Notes: generated from the letters alone by a model not told the origin. A stretch of DNA of 38,565 bases from a bacterium (GCA_018698675.1 JABIPA010000059.1:79784-118348); one strand, 5' to 3'. Shown: positions 9,299 to 18,122, numbered from the stretch's first letter. A program made the numbers and translations.

Positions 9299-9414
9299 TT
9301 TTACTACACTCTTTCTTTATAAATTAGACCTAAAATGGCGTATCTATTTCTTTAATTTTGGCCTTGCATAATACAGCTAAATTTTGGGGCTTTATTACAC
9401 GACCTTGAAGTTGA

Positions 9415-9420
9415 TATAAT
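9415..9420 (+). promoter_or_regulatory. -10 box TATAAT; fliH-like mRNA may be leaderless
   Basis: A perfect TATAAT ends only 9 nt before the ATG of the FliH-like gene, which would put the transcription start 2-4 nt before the start codon. No Shine-Dalgarno sequence is present. The -35 region is weak (TTTATT about 18 nt upstream). Confidence 0.5.
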
Positions 9421-9429
9421 AACTAACAC

Positions 9430-10821
9430 ATGGCAGTTTATAAAGGATTCTCCTCAAACAAAATAGATACAGTTAAACTAAATAATTTATTTAGTACACC
9501 CTCCGAGACTGTTCCCCAACCCGACACTGAATCAAGTATCGTTAAACCTGAACACCAACATCGTCTACCTGGTCTTAAATCTCAAGGCATTACTCGTATT
9601 AAAAAACTAAAAAAATTATCAGATAATGATATTGATGAATATGAAGAATCTATTCTCGATATTATGGAAGATCCTCAAAATCCATTATCCTCTCAAGCAC
9701 AATTCTTTGATAATGAAGACTTATTGCCCAAAGAAGACGAAAAAGAAAATGTTAGTGATGAGTCCTTTGACGATATTTTAGATGACAACTTTTTTAACGA
9801 TGAAAACGATGATCACTCTAATGATACTGAAGATAATGACTCTGAAAATGATGATACTTATTTAGCACTTAAACATGATATTTTTGAAAATACAGTTATA
9901 GAAGAAATACCTGAAGAAATTGTTCAGAAAAAAGATTTAACAGACGAAGAATTTGAAGATCATATCGTTGAAAAAATTAAATCTCGTATGGAAGAAACCG
10001 AATCTGAAATCGAAAATCGACTAGCAGAAGTCGAAACCGATATTGAAACACGACTAGCAGAAACAGAAAAAGCGATTCAAGAACAGAAAGAAACCTCTCA
10101 AAATGAAATTGATGCTTTAAAGGAAACTGAACAAGGCAAAATAGCTGACGGACTTGATGCTTATAAAGCAGAAAAAGCAGAACTTCTCGAACAAGAACTC
10201 GTTACCATGCGAAAAGATATGTTGGATAAATTGGAAAAAGAAAAACAAGAAATATTAGAAAAAGCCTTTTCAGAGAGCTACGAAAAAGCAAAAAAAGAAG
10301 TAGAAGAAAAACTACAATCTCAATCTCAAGAATTATTAAAAGCAATTAACAGTGTAGAGGAATCTAAAAAAGAACTCATCGGAAAAGAACGAGATGATAT
10401 TTTAAAATTAGCCGTTCATGCAGCAGAATACATGACCCGTCGCCAACTAGAGGTTTCTGAAGATGCTTTTGACGATATTATAAAAGAAGCTCTTGATCGA
10501 GTAACAGATAAAGACAAAGTCATTCTTAAAGTAGCTAAAGAAGATGTTGAACGAGTACGAAAGAAAATTAATAAATTTTTAGAATTCATGCCTGATATTA
10601 AAACATTAGAAGTTCATAAAGATATTCACCAAAGTCCAGGCGGATGTATTATTGAAACCAAACTTGGTTATGTCGATACATCTATGGATATCAAACTAGA
10701 AGCTTTAGAAAAAGCGATTGTAGAAACATATAAAGAAGAACACCCCGAACAATTTAAAAATACCGAAACAGAAGAAACATCTACAGATTCAGAACAAAGC
10801 ACTGAAGCAGCTCCCGAATAA
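9430..10821 (+). CDS. fliH: FliH-like export-ATPase regulator with long acidic N-terminus
   Basis: Probable stator/negative regulator of the flagellar-type export ATPase encoded next to it. The C-terminal ~170 residues (about 290-450) match the FliH/HrpE pattern, with an amphipathic AVHAAEYMTRRQLEVS helix and then SPGGCIIETKLGYVDTSMDIKLEAL. FliH is usually about 220-260 residues, but this protein has 463. The extra N-terminal half is very acidic (runs of D/E/N around residues 85-160). It is followed by a long charged coiled coil with heptad-like repeats (ENRLAEVETDIETRLAETEK). The start ATG follows a TATAAT box by 9 nt and lacks a Shine-Dalgarno sequence. The fliI gene begins 37 nt downstream. 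The identity rests on the C-terminal pattern and the neighbour. Confidence 0.8.
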   Translation: MAVYKGFSSNKIDTVKLNNLFSTPSETVPQPDTESSIVKPEHQHRLPGLKSQGITRIKKLKKLSDNDIDEYEESILDIMEDPQNPLSSQAQFFDNEDLLPKEDEKENVSDESFDDILDDNFFNDENDDHSNDTEDNDSENDDTYLALKHDIFENTVIEEIPEEIVQKKDLTDEEFEDHIVEKIKSRMEETESEIENRLAEVETDIETRLAETEKAIQEQKETSQNEIDALKETEQGKIADGLDAYKAEKAELLEQELVTMRKDMLDKLEKEKQEILEKAFSESYEKAKKEVEEKLQSQSQELLKAINSVEESKKELIGKERDDILKLAVHAAEYMTRRQLEVSEDAFDDIIKEALDRVTDKDKVILKVAKEDVERVRKKINKFLEFMPDIKTLEVHKDIHQSPGGCIIETKLGYVDTSMDIKLEALEKAIVETYKEEHPEQFKNTETEETSTDSEQSTEAAPE

Positions 10822-10858
10822 TGATCATATTCAAGCCTTTTAAAAAAGGAGTCACTCT

Positions 10859-12172
10859 ATGACTCTCTTTAAAAATTTTGATGCGTATACAAAAAAAATT
10901 GATTCTATCGACTTAATTAAAGTTGTTGGAAAAGTCGTTCAAGTTGTTGGGCTCGTTATTGAAGCTCAGGTTCAAGGCGTGTTTTTTGGAGAACTTTGTA
11001 ACATCGTTATTGATAAAGACAATGTAATTGAAGCTGAGGTTGTTGGATTCAATGAAGAGGTTGTTCTTCTCATGCCTCTTGGAATGATGGCTGGAATTAG
11101 CCCTGGAAGTAAAGTGTATGGCACCGGAAAACCCCTTATGGTTGGTGTTGGCGAGAACTGTTTAGGCCGTGTATTAAATGGCCTTGGCCGACCAATTGAT
11201 GGAAATGGTCCCATTGAATACGATACACATTATGGTGTCGACAATGATCCCCCAGATCCTATATTACGTCCGATTATTACACGTGTTTTAGAAATGGGAG
11301 TTAAAGCAATTGATGGAACACTTACTCTTGGAAGAGGTCAGCGGGTTGGAATATTTGCTGGTTCTGGAGTAGGAAAAAGTACATTAATGGGTATGCTAGC
11401 TAGAAACTGTTTAGCTGATATTAATGTATTTTGCCTTGTTGGGGAGCGGGGCCGCGAAGTTAATGATTTTATAGAAGAGTCATTAGGGGAAGAAGGGCTT
11501 AAGCGAACAGTCGTCGTTTGCGCGACCTCAGATACCCCTCCAATTATTCGTCAACGAGCTCCTATGGTAGCCACCGCAATGGCTGAATATTTTCGAGACC
11601 AAGGAAAAGACGTTCTATTCATGATGGATTCGGTCACCCGGTTTGCTATGGCACAACGTGAAATTGGGCTTGCTTGTGGAGAACCTCCTACAACAAAGGG
11701 ATATACACCGTCGGTATTCGCTATGTTACCTCGTTTAATGGAACGAGCTGGTACATCTGACAAAGGAAGTATTACAGCTATTTATACCGTTCTTGTAGAT
11801 GGCGGTGATATGGATGAACCTATCGCTGATGCTGCTAGGGGTATCCTAGATGGACATATTCTACTTAATAGAGACCTTGCTGCTAAAAACCATTACCCAT
11901 GTATTGATGTACCCGCTAGTGTTAGTCGATTAATGAATGCAATTTGTACAGAAGAACACAAAACAGCAGCTGGGCAACTAAGAGAAATTTTATCAAAATA
12001 CGCTGAGGCTGAAGATTTAATCAACATTGGTGCTTATGTTAAAGGTAGTAACCCAAAAATTGACTATGCTGTTGATAATATAGACGCCGTAAACACGTTT
12101 TTACAACAACGAACGGACGCTAACATTCCTATGGAAGAATCTGTAAAAATGTTGTCCACAATGTTCAAATAA
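10859..12172 (+). CDS. fliI: Flagellum-specific / type III export ATPase
   Basis: An F1-beta-like ATPase that energises unfolding and export through a flagellar or type III secretion gate. A beta-barrel N-domain covers about residues 1-90. Walker A is GSGVGKS at 168-174, and GERGREV follows near 195. The Walker B region has VLFMMDSVTRFAMAQREIG and the family-typical GEPPTTKGYTPSVFAMLPRL. A C-terminal helical domain completes the protein. The 437-residue length is normal. Sequence alone separates FliI from injectisome SctN poorly. FliH-like and FliJ-like neighbours favour the flagellar type. AAAGGAG lies about 6-8 nt before the ATG. No other flagellar genes are in the window. Confidence 0.93.
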   Translation: MTLFKNFDAYTKKIDSIDLIKVVGKVVQVVGLVIEAQVQGVFFGELCNIVIDKDNVIEAEVVGFNEEVVLLMPLGMMAGISPGSKVYGTGKPLMVGVGENCLGRVLNGLGRPIDGNGPIEYDTHYGVDNDPPDPILRPIITRVLEMGVKAIDGTLTLGRGQRVGIFAGSGVGKSTLMGMLARNCLADINVFCLVGERGREVNDFIEESLGEEGLKRTVVVCATSDTPPIIRQRAPMVATAMAEYFRDQGKDVLFMMDSVTRFAMAQREIGLACGEPPTTKGYTPSVFAMLPRLMERAGTSDKGSITAIYTVLVDGGDMDEPIADAARGILDGHILLNRDLAAKNHYPCIDVPASVSRLMNAICTEEHKTAAGQLREILSKYAEAEDLINIGAYVKGSNPKIDYAVDNIDAVNTFLQQRTDANIPMEESVKMLSTMFK

Positions 12173-12202
12173 GAGTCTGAGTTAAATATTTACTGATTCC
12201 AA

Positions 12203-13135
12203 TTACGGTTCCAATACTTTTTGAGTAAGAGAAAAACGACTACTCAACGATGTCTTTTGAAAAATATTCTGAATATGCCGTTTTACTGTAGATAATTCGA
12301 CAAACATCTCTTCTGCAATTTCATTATTAGACATTCCCTGCATTAAATAACTAACAAGCTCTTTCTCTCTCTCTGTTAAACAATGAGAGTCTGAAAATCG
12401 TTTAAGCTTATGATCTGTAGATAGGGGTTTTGTAATAAATGGAACAGCCCTCCAAATGAATATACTATTCCATAAAAAATAGAAAACAGATGTAAAGAAA
12501 AAGCCAATTGGGATTAAGCCATACTTAATCTTGGCTGCGTACCAAAAAATATCTGTTAAAAATCCTGGAATAAATAAAATAATTAGCCCGACCATAAATA
12601 CAACTGCCTTGCTAATAAATGTCCGTTTAGGTTCTTTTAATTTACGAAGGTAATAAGGAAGCACGAAAACAGCATAAACGATAGGTAAAAATAATAAAAT
12701 ATCATACAGGATATGCCAAAACGTATATATTGTAAGTAGCTGCTTATGATTAATTATATTAATGACAACGACATAAATAACATTAAATATAAAAAGCCCT
12801 GTAAATATTTGTTGCTTTAATTTTTTATTAGGAACATCTACCAAATGATGAACAAAATACGGGATAGAGATAATTATCGAACAATCACCAACAATATCAA
12901 ATAAAACAAATAAAAAACTACCGAGAGACGGAGACGTTAAAAATCCGTCTATATTAAAAATAAAATACGTATTAAGCATCTGAAATAAAACGACAGCGCT
13001 CAAAGATATTAAAAATAGAACGTAAGCTTTTAATTCATTAATCTTATATTTTTTAATAAGTACAATTAATAATCCAAATGAAAATACGCCGGAAAAAATA
13101 GAAATTAAGTGGGTAAAAAGTAAAAAATGACTCAT
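12203..13135 (-). CDS. Membrane-bound LuxR-family transcription regulator (7TM-HTH)
   Basis: A 310-residue protein with about seven hydrophobic segments over residues 5-235 and a C-terminal LuxR-type helix-turn-helix at about 250-305. The HTH contains LTEREKELVSYLMQGMSNNEIAEEMFVELSTVKRHIQNIF, here split as LTEREKELV...GMSNNEIA...STVKRHIQNIF. There is no receiver or PAS domain, so it looks like a one-component regulator that senses in or through the membrane and binds DNA while tethered. It sits on the opposite strand between fliI and fliJ, and its start is 159 nt from the fliJ start, so the two share a divergent promoter region. Control of the export genes or itself is inferred from position only. 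No clear Shine-Dalgarno sequence is seen. Confidence 0.8.
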   Translation of the reverse strand: MSHFLLFTHLISIFSGVFSFGLLIVLIKKYKINELKAYVLFLISLSAVVLFQMLNTYFIFNIDGFLTSPSLGSFLFVLFDIVGDCSIIISIPYFVHHLVDVPNKKLKQQIFTGLFIFNVIYVVVINIINHKQLLTIYTFWHILYDILLFLPIVYAVFVLPYYLRKLKEPKRTFISKAVVFMVGLIILFIPGFLTDIFWYAAKIKYGLIPIGFFFTSVFYFLWNSIFIWRAVPFITKPLSTDHKLKRFSDSHCLTEREKELVSYLMQGMSNNEIAEEMFVELSTVKRHIQNIFQKTSLSSRFSLTQKVLEP

Positions 13136-13294
13136 CTTATTAAGAGTTTAATCCAGTTCATATTTCTAATCAATTACTCCTGTTTTGTTTTACTTTTTAA
13201 TATAAAGGGAATAATAATAGTGTATAGTATTGATGGTCCGTTTATTTAGGACAATCCAAATTCTTTAAATAATTTTTTATGGAGTATTTAAAAA

Positions 13295-13777
13295 ATGAGT
13301 AAACCTAAAAAAAGCGGAAAATTTAAATACCAACTTGCCACAGTCCTCAAGGTTCGTGAAATCCGAGAAACACAGCAAAAAGAAGTCTACAATAAAGCCA
13401 TCAAAAAACATGAAGACGAGCAAAAAAAAGAAGAAGAAATTAAAGAATTTCAATCTGAAAAATACAGCGAATTTAAACAACTTATTGGACCTGGTACCAC
13501 AATAGACTTTGTACAAGTTCAGATGCGAAAAGGCCATTTAGAAGTTGTTAAAAAGCAAGTCGAAGAACAAGTCCAAGAAACAAAAAAAGCCGAAGATAAA
13601 AAAGAAGAAGAACGGAAAAATTTAGTAACCGCCGTTCAGGATAGACGTATCATGGAAATCGATCGAGAAAAAACTAAAATTGCTTGGCGCCTTCTTATGA
13701 AGAAAGAAGCTGATAAATTTATGGACGAAATATCATCAATTGGATTTGTTAAAAAGAGACGTGCTCAAGAAAAATAA
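13295..13777 (+). CDS. fliJ: FliJ-like coiled-coil export protein
   Basis: A 160-residue, highly charged, almost entirely coiled-coil protein. The N-terminus FKYQLATVLKVREIRETQQKE matches the FliJ family opening (F-x-F-x-L-x-x-VL-x-x-R-E). The length is close to FliJ (about 147). FliJ sits in the centre of the FliI hexamer, much like gamma in F1, and couples ATP hydrolysis to export. It belongs with fliH-fliI upstream, although a divergent luxR-type gene intervenes. The start is preceded by GGAG at about 11 nt. A strong rho-independent terminator lies at the stop codon. Any lysine/glutamate-rich coiled coil could mimic FliJ, so the call leans on context. Confidence 0.75.
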   Translation: MSKPKKSGKFKYQLATVLKVREIRETQQKEVYNKAIKKHEDEQKKEEEIKEFQSEKYSEFKQLIGPGTTIDFVQVQMRKGHLEVVKKQVEEQVQETKKAEDKKEEERKNLVTAVQDRRIMEIDREKTKIAWRLLMKKEADKFMDEISSIGFVKKRRAQEK

Positions 13778-13805
13778 AACCCCGCAGAAATCTACGGGGT
13801 TTTTC
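13776..13805. terminator. Rho-independent terminator after fliJ
   Basis: The stem AAAACCCCG pairs with CGGGGTTTTT around a 10-nt loop. A T-run follows on the plus strand and an A-run precedes it, so it can act in both directions. It overlaps the fliJ stop codon. Confidence 0.9.
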
Positions 13806-13883
13806 GTTATAAAAAAAATCACAATACAGTGACATCTTCAAAAGAACTCATTTTAATAAAAAAATCCACAAACACATTAATCT

Positions 13884-14262
13884 TTATTCATGAGCACCAG
13901 AGAAACCTAACATTCCATTCTTAACAGCTGGCCTAATATAATCCTGTATATAGCTTAAAACGGTTATAGAACTCGCTACAAAACAACCTCTTGTTCGAGC
14001 TGCTCTATTAAAAAAGAATTCTAGGCCATTTTTTCCATATTCCTTTTTTAAGCATCCAGAAAATGTTTTTTCGTTTACATCCAAAGAACTAAAACTAGGA
14101 TCCCCTAACATACTCTGTAACCTTGTTTTTGCGACGTCCATAGGATTCGTCATCATACCACAAATCGTTCCAACCACCACAGATACAACTAGGTAACAAG
14201 ATTAACAATGGCGTTTTCTCTCGATTAGGGTCTGCACCAATAGTGCTATTTTGTAACACCAT
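13884..14262 (-). pseudogene. Mitochondrial-carrier-family fragment, probably frameshifted
   Basis: The minus frame from a GTG at 14180 gives 98 residues with one mitochondrial carrier repeat. The signature P-x-D-x-x-K-x-R-x-Q appears as NPMDVAKTRLQ after GTICGMMT. A matrix-helix region follows (KTFSGCLKKEYGKNGLEFFF), then R-x-x-R and an even helix ending in SYIQD. Carriers normally have three such repeats (about 300 residues), and this matches the last one. A TAA just upstream cuts the odd helix. The neighbouring frame upstream (from ATG 14262) reads KTPLLILLPS, which would complete the helix if one base were lost or gained near 14190. No Shine-Dalgarno sequence or promoter is evident. It is most likely a decaying gene of eukaryotic origin. 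A functional single-repeat protein is less likely. Confidence 0.65.
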
Positions 14263-14336
14263 TGAAACAATTATTCGAAAAACTTCTCTAAAATCGAAGA
14301 TACTATTTAAAATAGATATAAAAATATCAAGCTTGA

Positions 14337-14366
14337 TTGAAGGTAAAATAACTAAGATGGTATACT
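14337..14366 (+). promoter_or_regulatory. Sigma70-type promoter for the outer-membrane barrel gene
   Basis: TTGAAG (14337-14342), an 18-nt spacer and TATACT (14361-14366) give a good housekeeping promoter. It predicts a leader of about 47 nt carrying AAGGAG before the ATG at 14420. Confidence 0.6.
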
Positions 14367-14419
14367 ATCCAAATCAATTTGATTCAGATTTCCGAAAAAA
14401 AATATATAAGGAGTAATAT

Positions 14420-15634
14420 ATGATAAAAAATGTAAAATTAACGTGTTTAATCTTAAGCGCTGTTTTACTTGCAACGTCTGTTCAAGCAAAAATAAGATAC
14501 GAGTTAGAGGACTTTCTTACTGAAAGCAACGCATTTCGAGCACAATACATAGGAGTCGAAGAAAACGGAGAAACTCTTAACTTTTTTAATGTAGGTCTAA
14601 GCCCTGATTTTGACTTAGGACCACTAGGTGTTGGACTAGACCTAAATCTATACCTTCCCATTCAATCAGATAAACCTTACCCAACTGACTTTAATTCAGT
14701 AGTTCTTAGACGACTTAAATACGACCACAATAATCAAATGGGTTTTGACTGGGGTTGGTTAAAAGACGTAACACTTGGTTATGGTTTAATCGTTAATGAT
14801 TTTGACACTGACACTGGAGAAACAACTCAATTCAGTAATGACAAAGCTGGTGTATTAGCTTACGGGACAGTATCACCAATAAGAGTTGATGCACTATGGA
14901 CAATGCAAAATGTATACGCAGGCCGTATTACATACGCTATGGATAATTCACCTATCCTAGGTTCCCCAGTTATATTTGGAGGAACGTATATTACAGATTC
15001 GGACGGAGCATCAACTTCTGACGGACGAACTACTACCCGACCTATAGAGAGCGCTGCTGGTGTTGATGTAGGACTACCAATAGGTGGGGACTTTTTTACG
15101 GTATTTGCTGAATATGGCAAATTGATCGGTGAAGATGTTGAAATTGGAGATGCTCCAGCTGGTTTATCTGTCGGTTTTCAAGGTGAATTTTTCACACAAG
15201 TTGAATACGGATTTGAATACAGAAACTTAGAAGCTGGCTTTATCCCTGGCTATTTTGATAACACATATGAATCTACTAGTTATTCAGGAACTGAATATAC
15301 ATCAGATACAAACGGACTTCTTTTAAGAATCGGTAGTGAATTTATGGATTACTTTAAAGGTGGTCTTGAATGGGAAAGCTATGAAGGACAAGATCCTTTG
15401 TTAACTGCAGCTATTGGTTGGAAGAAAATTAATAATATTGCTGGTGTAGTGAACTATACTGTTCCTTATCAAGGTGCAGCCAATGCGTTACTTGAACTTG
15501 ATGCATATTATGCTCCTGGTGGAACATTTACTTATATCATTAACTATCAACGACAATACATTACTGAAGATACGTTTACCGAATCTACATCTGTAGGTTT
15601 GCAAATGAATGTGGCCTCTTTGTTCCCATTCTAA
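14420..15634 (+). CDS. Predicted outer-membrane beta-barrel protein
   Basis: A 404-residue protein with a clear Sec signal peptide: a Lys-rich start, the hydrophobic core LTCLILSAVLLATS, then V-Q-A before cleavage at about residue 23. The mature part is rich in aromatic, Gly, Thr and Asp residues with alternating patterns typical of amphipathic beta strands. It ends in ASLFPF, the terminal Phe favoured by the BAM complex. I do not recognise a specific porin family. The gene supports a diderm envelope. Expression is probably strong, given a good promoter 50-80 nt upstream and an AAGGAG Shine-Dalgarno at 7-8 nt. A 105-nt hairpin repeat follows 14 nt after the stop. Confidence 0.8.
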   Translation: MIKNVKLTCLILSAVLLATSVQAKIRYELEDFLTESNAFRAQYIGVEENGETLNFFNVGLSPDFDLGPLGVGLDLNLYLPIQSDKPYPTDFNSVVLRRLKYDHNNQMGFDWGWLKDVTLGYGLIVNDFDTDTGETTQFSNDKAGVLAYGTVSPIRVDALWTMQNVYAGRITYAMDNSPILGSPVIFGGTYITDSDGASTSDGRTTTRPIESAAGVDVGLPIGGDFFTVFAEYGKLIGEDVEIGDAPAGLSVGFQGEFFTQVEYGFEYRNLEAGFIPGYFDNTYESTSYSGTEYTSDTNGLLLRIGSEFMDYFKGGLEWESYEGQDPLLTAAIGWKKINNIAGVVNYTVPYQGAANALLELDAYYAPGGTFTYIINYQRQYITEDTFTESTSVGLQMNVASLFPF

Positions 15635-15648
15635 CTATTTCTTCTCGC

Positions 15649-15753
15649 GAAACATCCTAAAAGTTTCCGGGTTGTCCGTCGCGCGGTGTTTACATATGCA
15701 TTGATATGCTACACACCACTCGATGAACAACCTGAAAACTTTTTGAATGTTTC
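15649..15753 (+). repeat. 3'-end hairpin element, copy 3 (downstream of the barrel gene)
   Basis: An inverted repeat of 105 nt starting 14 nt after the stop codon. The outer stem is GAAACAT/ATGTTTC. Inside are CCTAAAAGTTTCC paired with GAAAACTTTT, a GGGTTGT/ACAACC stem, GGTGT/ACACC, and the tip CATAT...ATATG with the unpaired TTTA side conserved. Arm motifs match copy 1 (TAAAAGTT and CTGAAAACTTTTTGAATG), while the stems have changed on both sides. Confidence 0.85.
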
Positions 15754-16268
15754 TTGACCCCTGTATTCGATTCTTGCTTTGCTTGAATCACTTATTATTT
15801 CATCTACTACTAACAAACTTCTTTAATTAATTTTTCTAACTTTTTCTAATTAACCTTCTTAAAACAAACCTCAGGTTTCTAGTTCATTTGTCTAAAAAAC
15901 ATTCGCATTTAAAATACATCGATTAATTTAGATCTATCGATAGATCGTCATTTAAATGCATTTTTATTAAGTATTACAAAAAATTAGTTAACAATAAAAA
16001 AGGATGAGTTTGGAAAAATACACTCAATTTACATGCTGTACGTAAATTTTTCTCATTCCATAAAAATACTTGATCCACCAAATAAATATCCTCAAACAAC
16101 TATTTATGTTCCACAACAAAAATACGAGTGTTTCACGAGAAACATTGAAAAACATGCAAATATAATAACCATTTTTTGACTTTCAATTTTATGGATAACA
16201 TTTAAATTTTATAAGAAATACCATGTCCCCCTATTCATATTGCTATGGTTAACATAAAATACAAACCT
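15754..16268. other. Non-coding stretch with palindromes and a parS-like site, before mnmG
   Basis: AT-rich DNA without a supported gene. It contains a nested palindrome: the 16-nt perfect inverted repeat GATCTATCGATAGATC (15931-15946) inside outer arms GCATTTAAA (15905-15913) and TTTAAATGC (15951-15959). An imperfect hairpin at 16002-16059 has GGATGAG/CTCATTCC and AATTTAC/GTAAATT arms. A parS-like site lies at 16129-16144. No tRNA or small ORF convinced me. Confidence 0.6.
16129..16144. promoter_or_regulatory. parS-like site (one mismatch)
   Basis: TGTTTCACGAGAAACA differs at one base from the consensus 16-mer TGTTTCACGTGAAACA bound by ParB. It lies upstream of mnmG, within 5 kb of the other sites. 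Confidence 0.7.
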
Positions 16269-18122
16269 ATGAATAAATCTTTTGATGTAATTGTAATTGG
16301 AGCTGGGCATTCTGGGTGTGAAGCTGCACTCGCTTCTAGCCGACTAGGGTGTAATACAGCTGTAGTGGTTATGGACGCTTCTAAAATTGGTTGGATGTCA
16401 TGTAACCCATCTATAGGCGGACCAGCTAAGGGACAAATAGTAGGAGAAATAGACGCCCTTGGTGGAGAGATGGGGAAAGCGGCCGATGAAACCTTTCTTC
16501 AGTTCCGAGTCCTAAATAGATCAAAAGGTCCAGCTGTCCACAGTTACAGAACTCAAAACGATAAATATGACTACGCGGCCTATATGAATAAAACTTTAGT
16601 TAATCAACAAAACCTAACAATAATAGAAGATATGGTTACCGATTTAATTATCGAAAACAAAGACGAAAAACCTATAGTATTGGGAGTACGAACAAAGTTA
16701 CACGGAGAACTTCTTTCGAAGAATACAATAGTTACGACCGGAACATTTTTAAAAGGACTCATGCATGTAGGGCTCGACCAGTCTTCTGGAGGACGAGTCG
16801 ACGAAAAGTCATCCGATTCACTTTCATCATCTCTATCAAAATATCTAAAAATGGGTCGTCTTAAAACAGGTACCCCTCCTCGATTAGATAAAACGACTAT
16901 CGATTTTACACAACTTGAAGAACAAGCTGGAGACGACGAATTTCTACGCTTCTCATACGCAACGCCTTATAATGAAAAATATAAAAACCAACACAGTTGT
17001 CACCTAAGTTACACAACAACTGACACACATAAATTAATACTTGGAAACTTGGATAGGTCCCCTCTTTATACCGATGTAATAAAAGGTGCAGGACCAAGAT
17101 ATTGTCCATCGATAGAAGACAAGATTGTGCGATTTAGAGATAAAGATAGACATCATATTTTTATAGAACCAGAAAGCCATTCTACAAACGAAATATATCC
17201 ACAAGGGCTCAACACATCTCTCCCAAAGGATATCCAAGAATTACTACTAAGCTCAATGCCAGGATTACAAAATGTAAGCATACTAAAATATGGATATGCT
17301 GTTGAATATGACTTTGTTTATCCTCACCAACTAAAACATTCGTTAGAAACGTTTCACGTGAAACAACTCTATCTTGCCGGACAAATAAACGGAACATCAG
17401 GATATGAAGAAGCAGCAGGACAGGGATTAGTCGCGGGTATAAATGCAGCTTTAAATTGTCAAAATAGAGACCCATTAATATTGAAAAGAGAAGAGTCTTA
17501 TATAGGTACGATGATCGATGACTTAATTACAAAAGAAATAGTTGAACCATACAGAATGATGACATCTAGATCTGAATACAGATTATCATTACGACAAGAT
17601 AATCCTATATTTAGACTTTCACAACATGGTCATAGAATAGGATTGTTATCCAACGACCAATATAAATTTATTGAAGATAGAATACGAGATACAAAACAAT
17701 GGGCAAAATTCCTTAAAAAAAAATCTGCAAAACCTTCATATTTTCCAAAAGAAAATATGGCTATACCAACGCCCTATGCTCAAATTTTTAAACGTCCAAA
17801 TATAGACTACACAGATTATCATGCAATAAACACCCTAACTTTTGAGGAAAAAATGAACTTAAAAGGCGCTGTTATCGAATTAAAATACGAAGGTTACTTA
17901 AAGAAACAAGTTCAACAAATTGAAAAAATAAAATCACAAGAAACAAAAATAATTCCAGATAATTTTGATTTTAAATCCATATTAGGTCTTAAAACAGAAT
18001 GCACAGAAAAACTAATAAGGCTTAAACCAAAAACGATTTTTGATGCAAAAAGAATAGCCGGTGTTAATCCTGCCGATATACTAATTCTATTAACAGCACT
18101 AGAACGACATTCAACTAAATAA
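16269..18122 (+). CDS. mnmG: tRNA U34 carboxymethylaminomethyl synthase subunit MnmG (GidA)
   Basis: An FAD protein that with MnmE modifies U34 of certain tRNAs. The dinucleotide motif GAGHSGCEAAL starts near residue 9, and the family signatures CNPSIGGPAKG, GRLKTGTPPRL and GTSGYEEAAGQG follow. The length of about 617 residues is normal. I chose ATG 16269 because it puts MNKSFDVIVIGAG at the usual distance from the N-terminus. An upstream in-frame ATG at 16245 would add 8 residues, and neither has a Shine-Dalgarno sequence. A perfect parS core lies inside the gene. It is followed after 14 nt by rsmG, the classic gidA-gidB pair next to parAB. Confidence 0.96.
   Translation: MNKSFDVIVIGAGHSGCEAALASSRLGCNTAVVVMDASKIGWMSCNPSIGGPAKGQIVGEIDALGGEMGKAADETFLQFRVLNRSKGPAVHSYRTQNDKYDYAAYMNKTLVNQQNLTIIEDMVTDLIIENKDEKPIVLGVRTKLHGELLSKNTIVTTGTFLKGLMHVGLDQSSGGRVDEKSSDSLSSSLSKYLKMGRLKTGTPPRLDKTTIDFTQLEEQAGDDEFLRFSYATPYNEKYKNQHSCHLSYTTTDTHKLILGNLDRSPLYTDVIKGAGPRYCPSIEDKIVRFRDKDRHHIFIEPESHSTNEIYPQGLNTSLPKDIQELLLSSMPGLQNVSILKYGYAVEYDFVYPHQLKHSLETFHVKQLYLAGQINGTSGYEEAAGQGLVAGINAALNCQNRDPLILKREESYIGTMIDDLITKEIVEPYRMMTSRSEYRLSLRQDNPIFRLSQHGHRIGLLSNDQYKFIEDRIRDTKQWAKFLKKKSAKPSYFPKENMAIPTPYAQIFKRPNIDYTDYHAINTLTFEEKMNLKGAVIELKYEGYLKKQVQQIEKIKSQETKIIPDNFDFKSILGLKTECTEKLIRLKPKTIFDAKRIAGVNPADILILLTALERHSTK
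17351..17364. promoter_or_regulatory. parS site inside mnmG
   Basis: GTTTCACGTGAAAC is a perfect 14-nt palindrome matching the parS core. In frame it encodes the peptide TFHVKQ. Confidence 0.85.

Noticed and set aside
13240..13265. Short GTCC...GGAC inverted repeat between luxR-like gene and fliJ as an operator
   Set aside because: The arms are only 4-5 nt and no second copy is present, so chance is a good explanation.
14860..15120. Minus-strand open frame inside the outer-membrane barrel gene
   Set aside because: It is antisense to a gene with signal peptide, promoter and Shine-Dalgarno, and its protein has no recognisable features.
16906..17475. Overlapping minus-strand open frames inside mnmG
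   Set aside because: They mirror the codon pattern of mnmG on the other strand and have no family signature.
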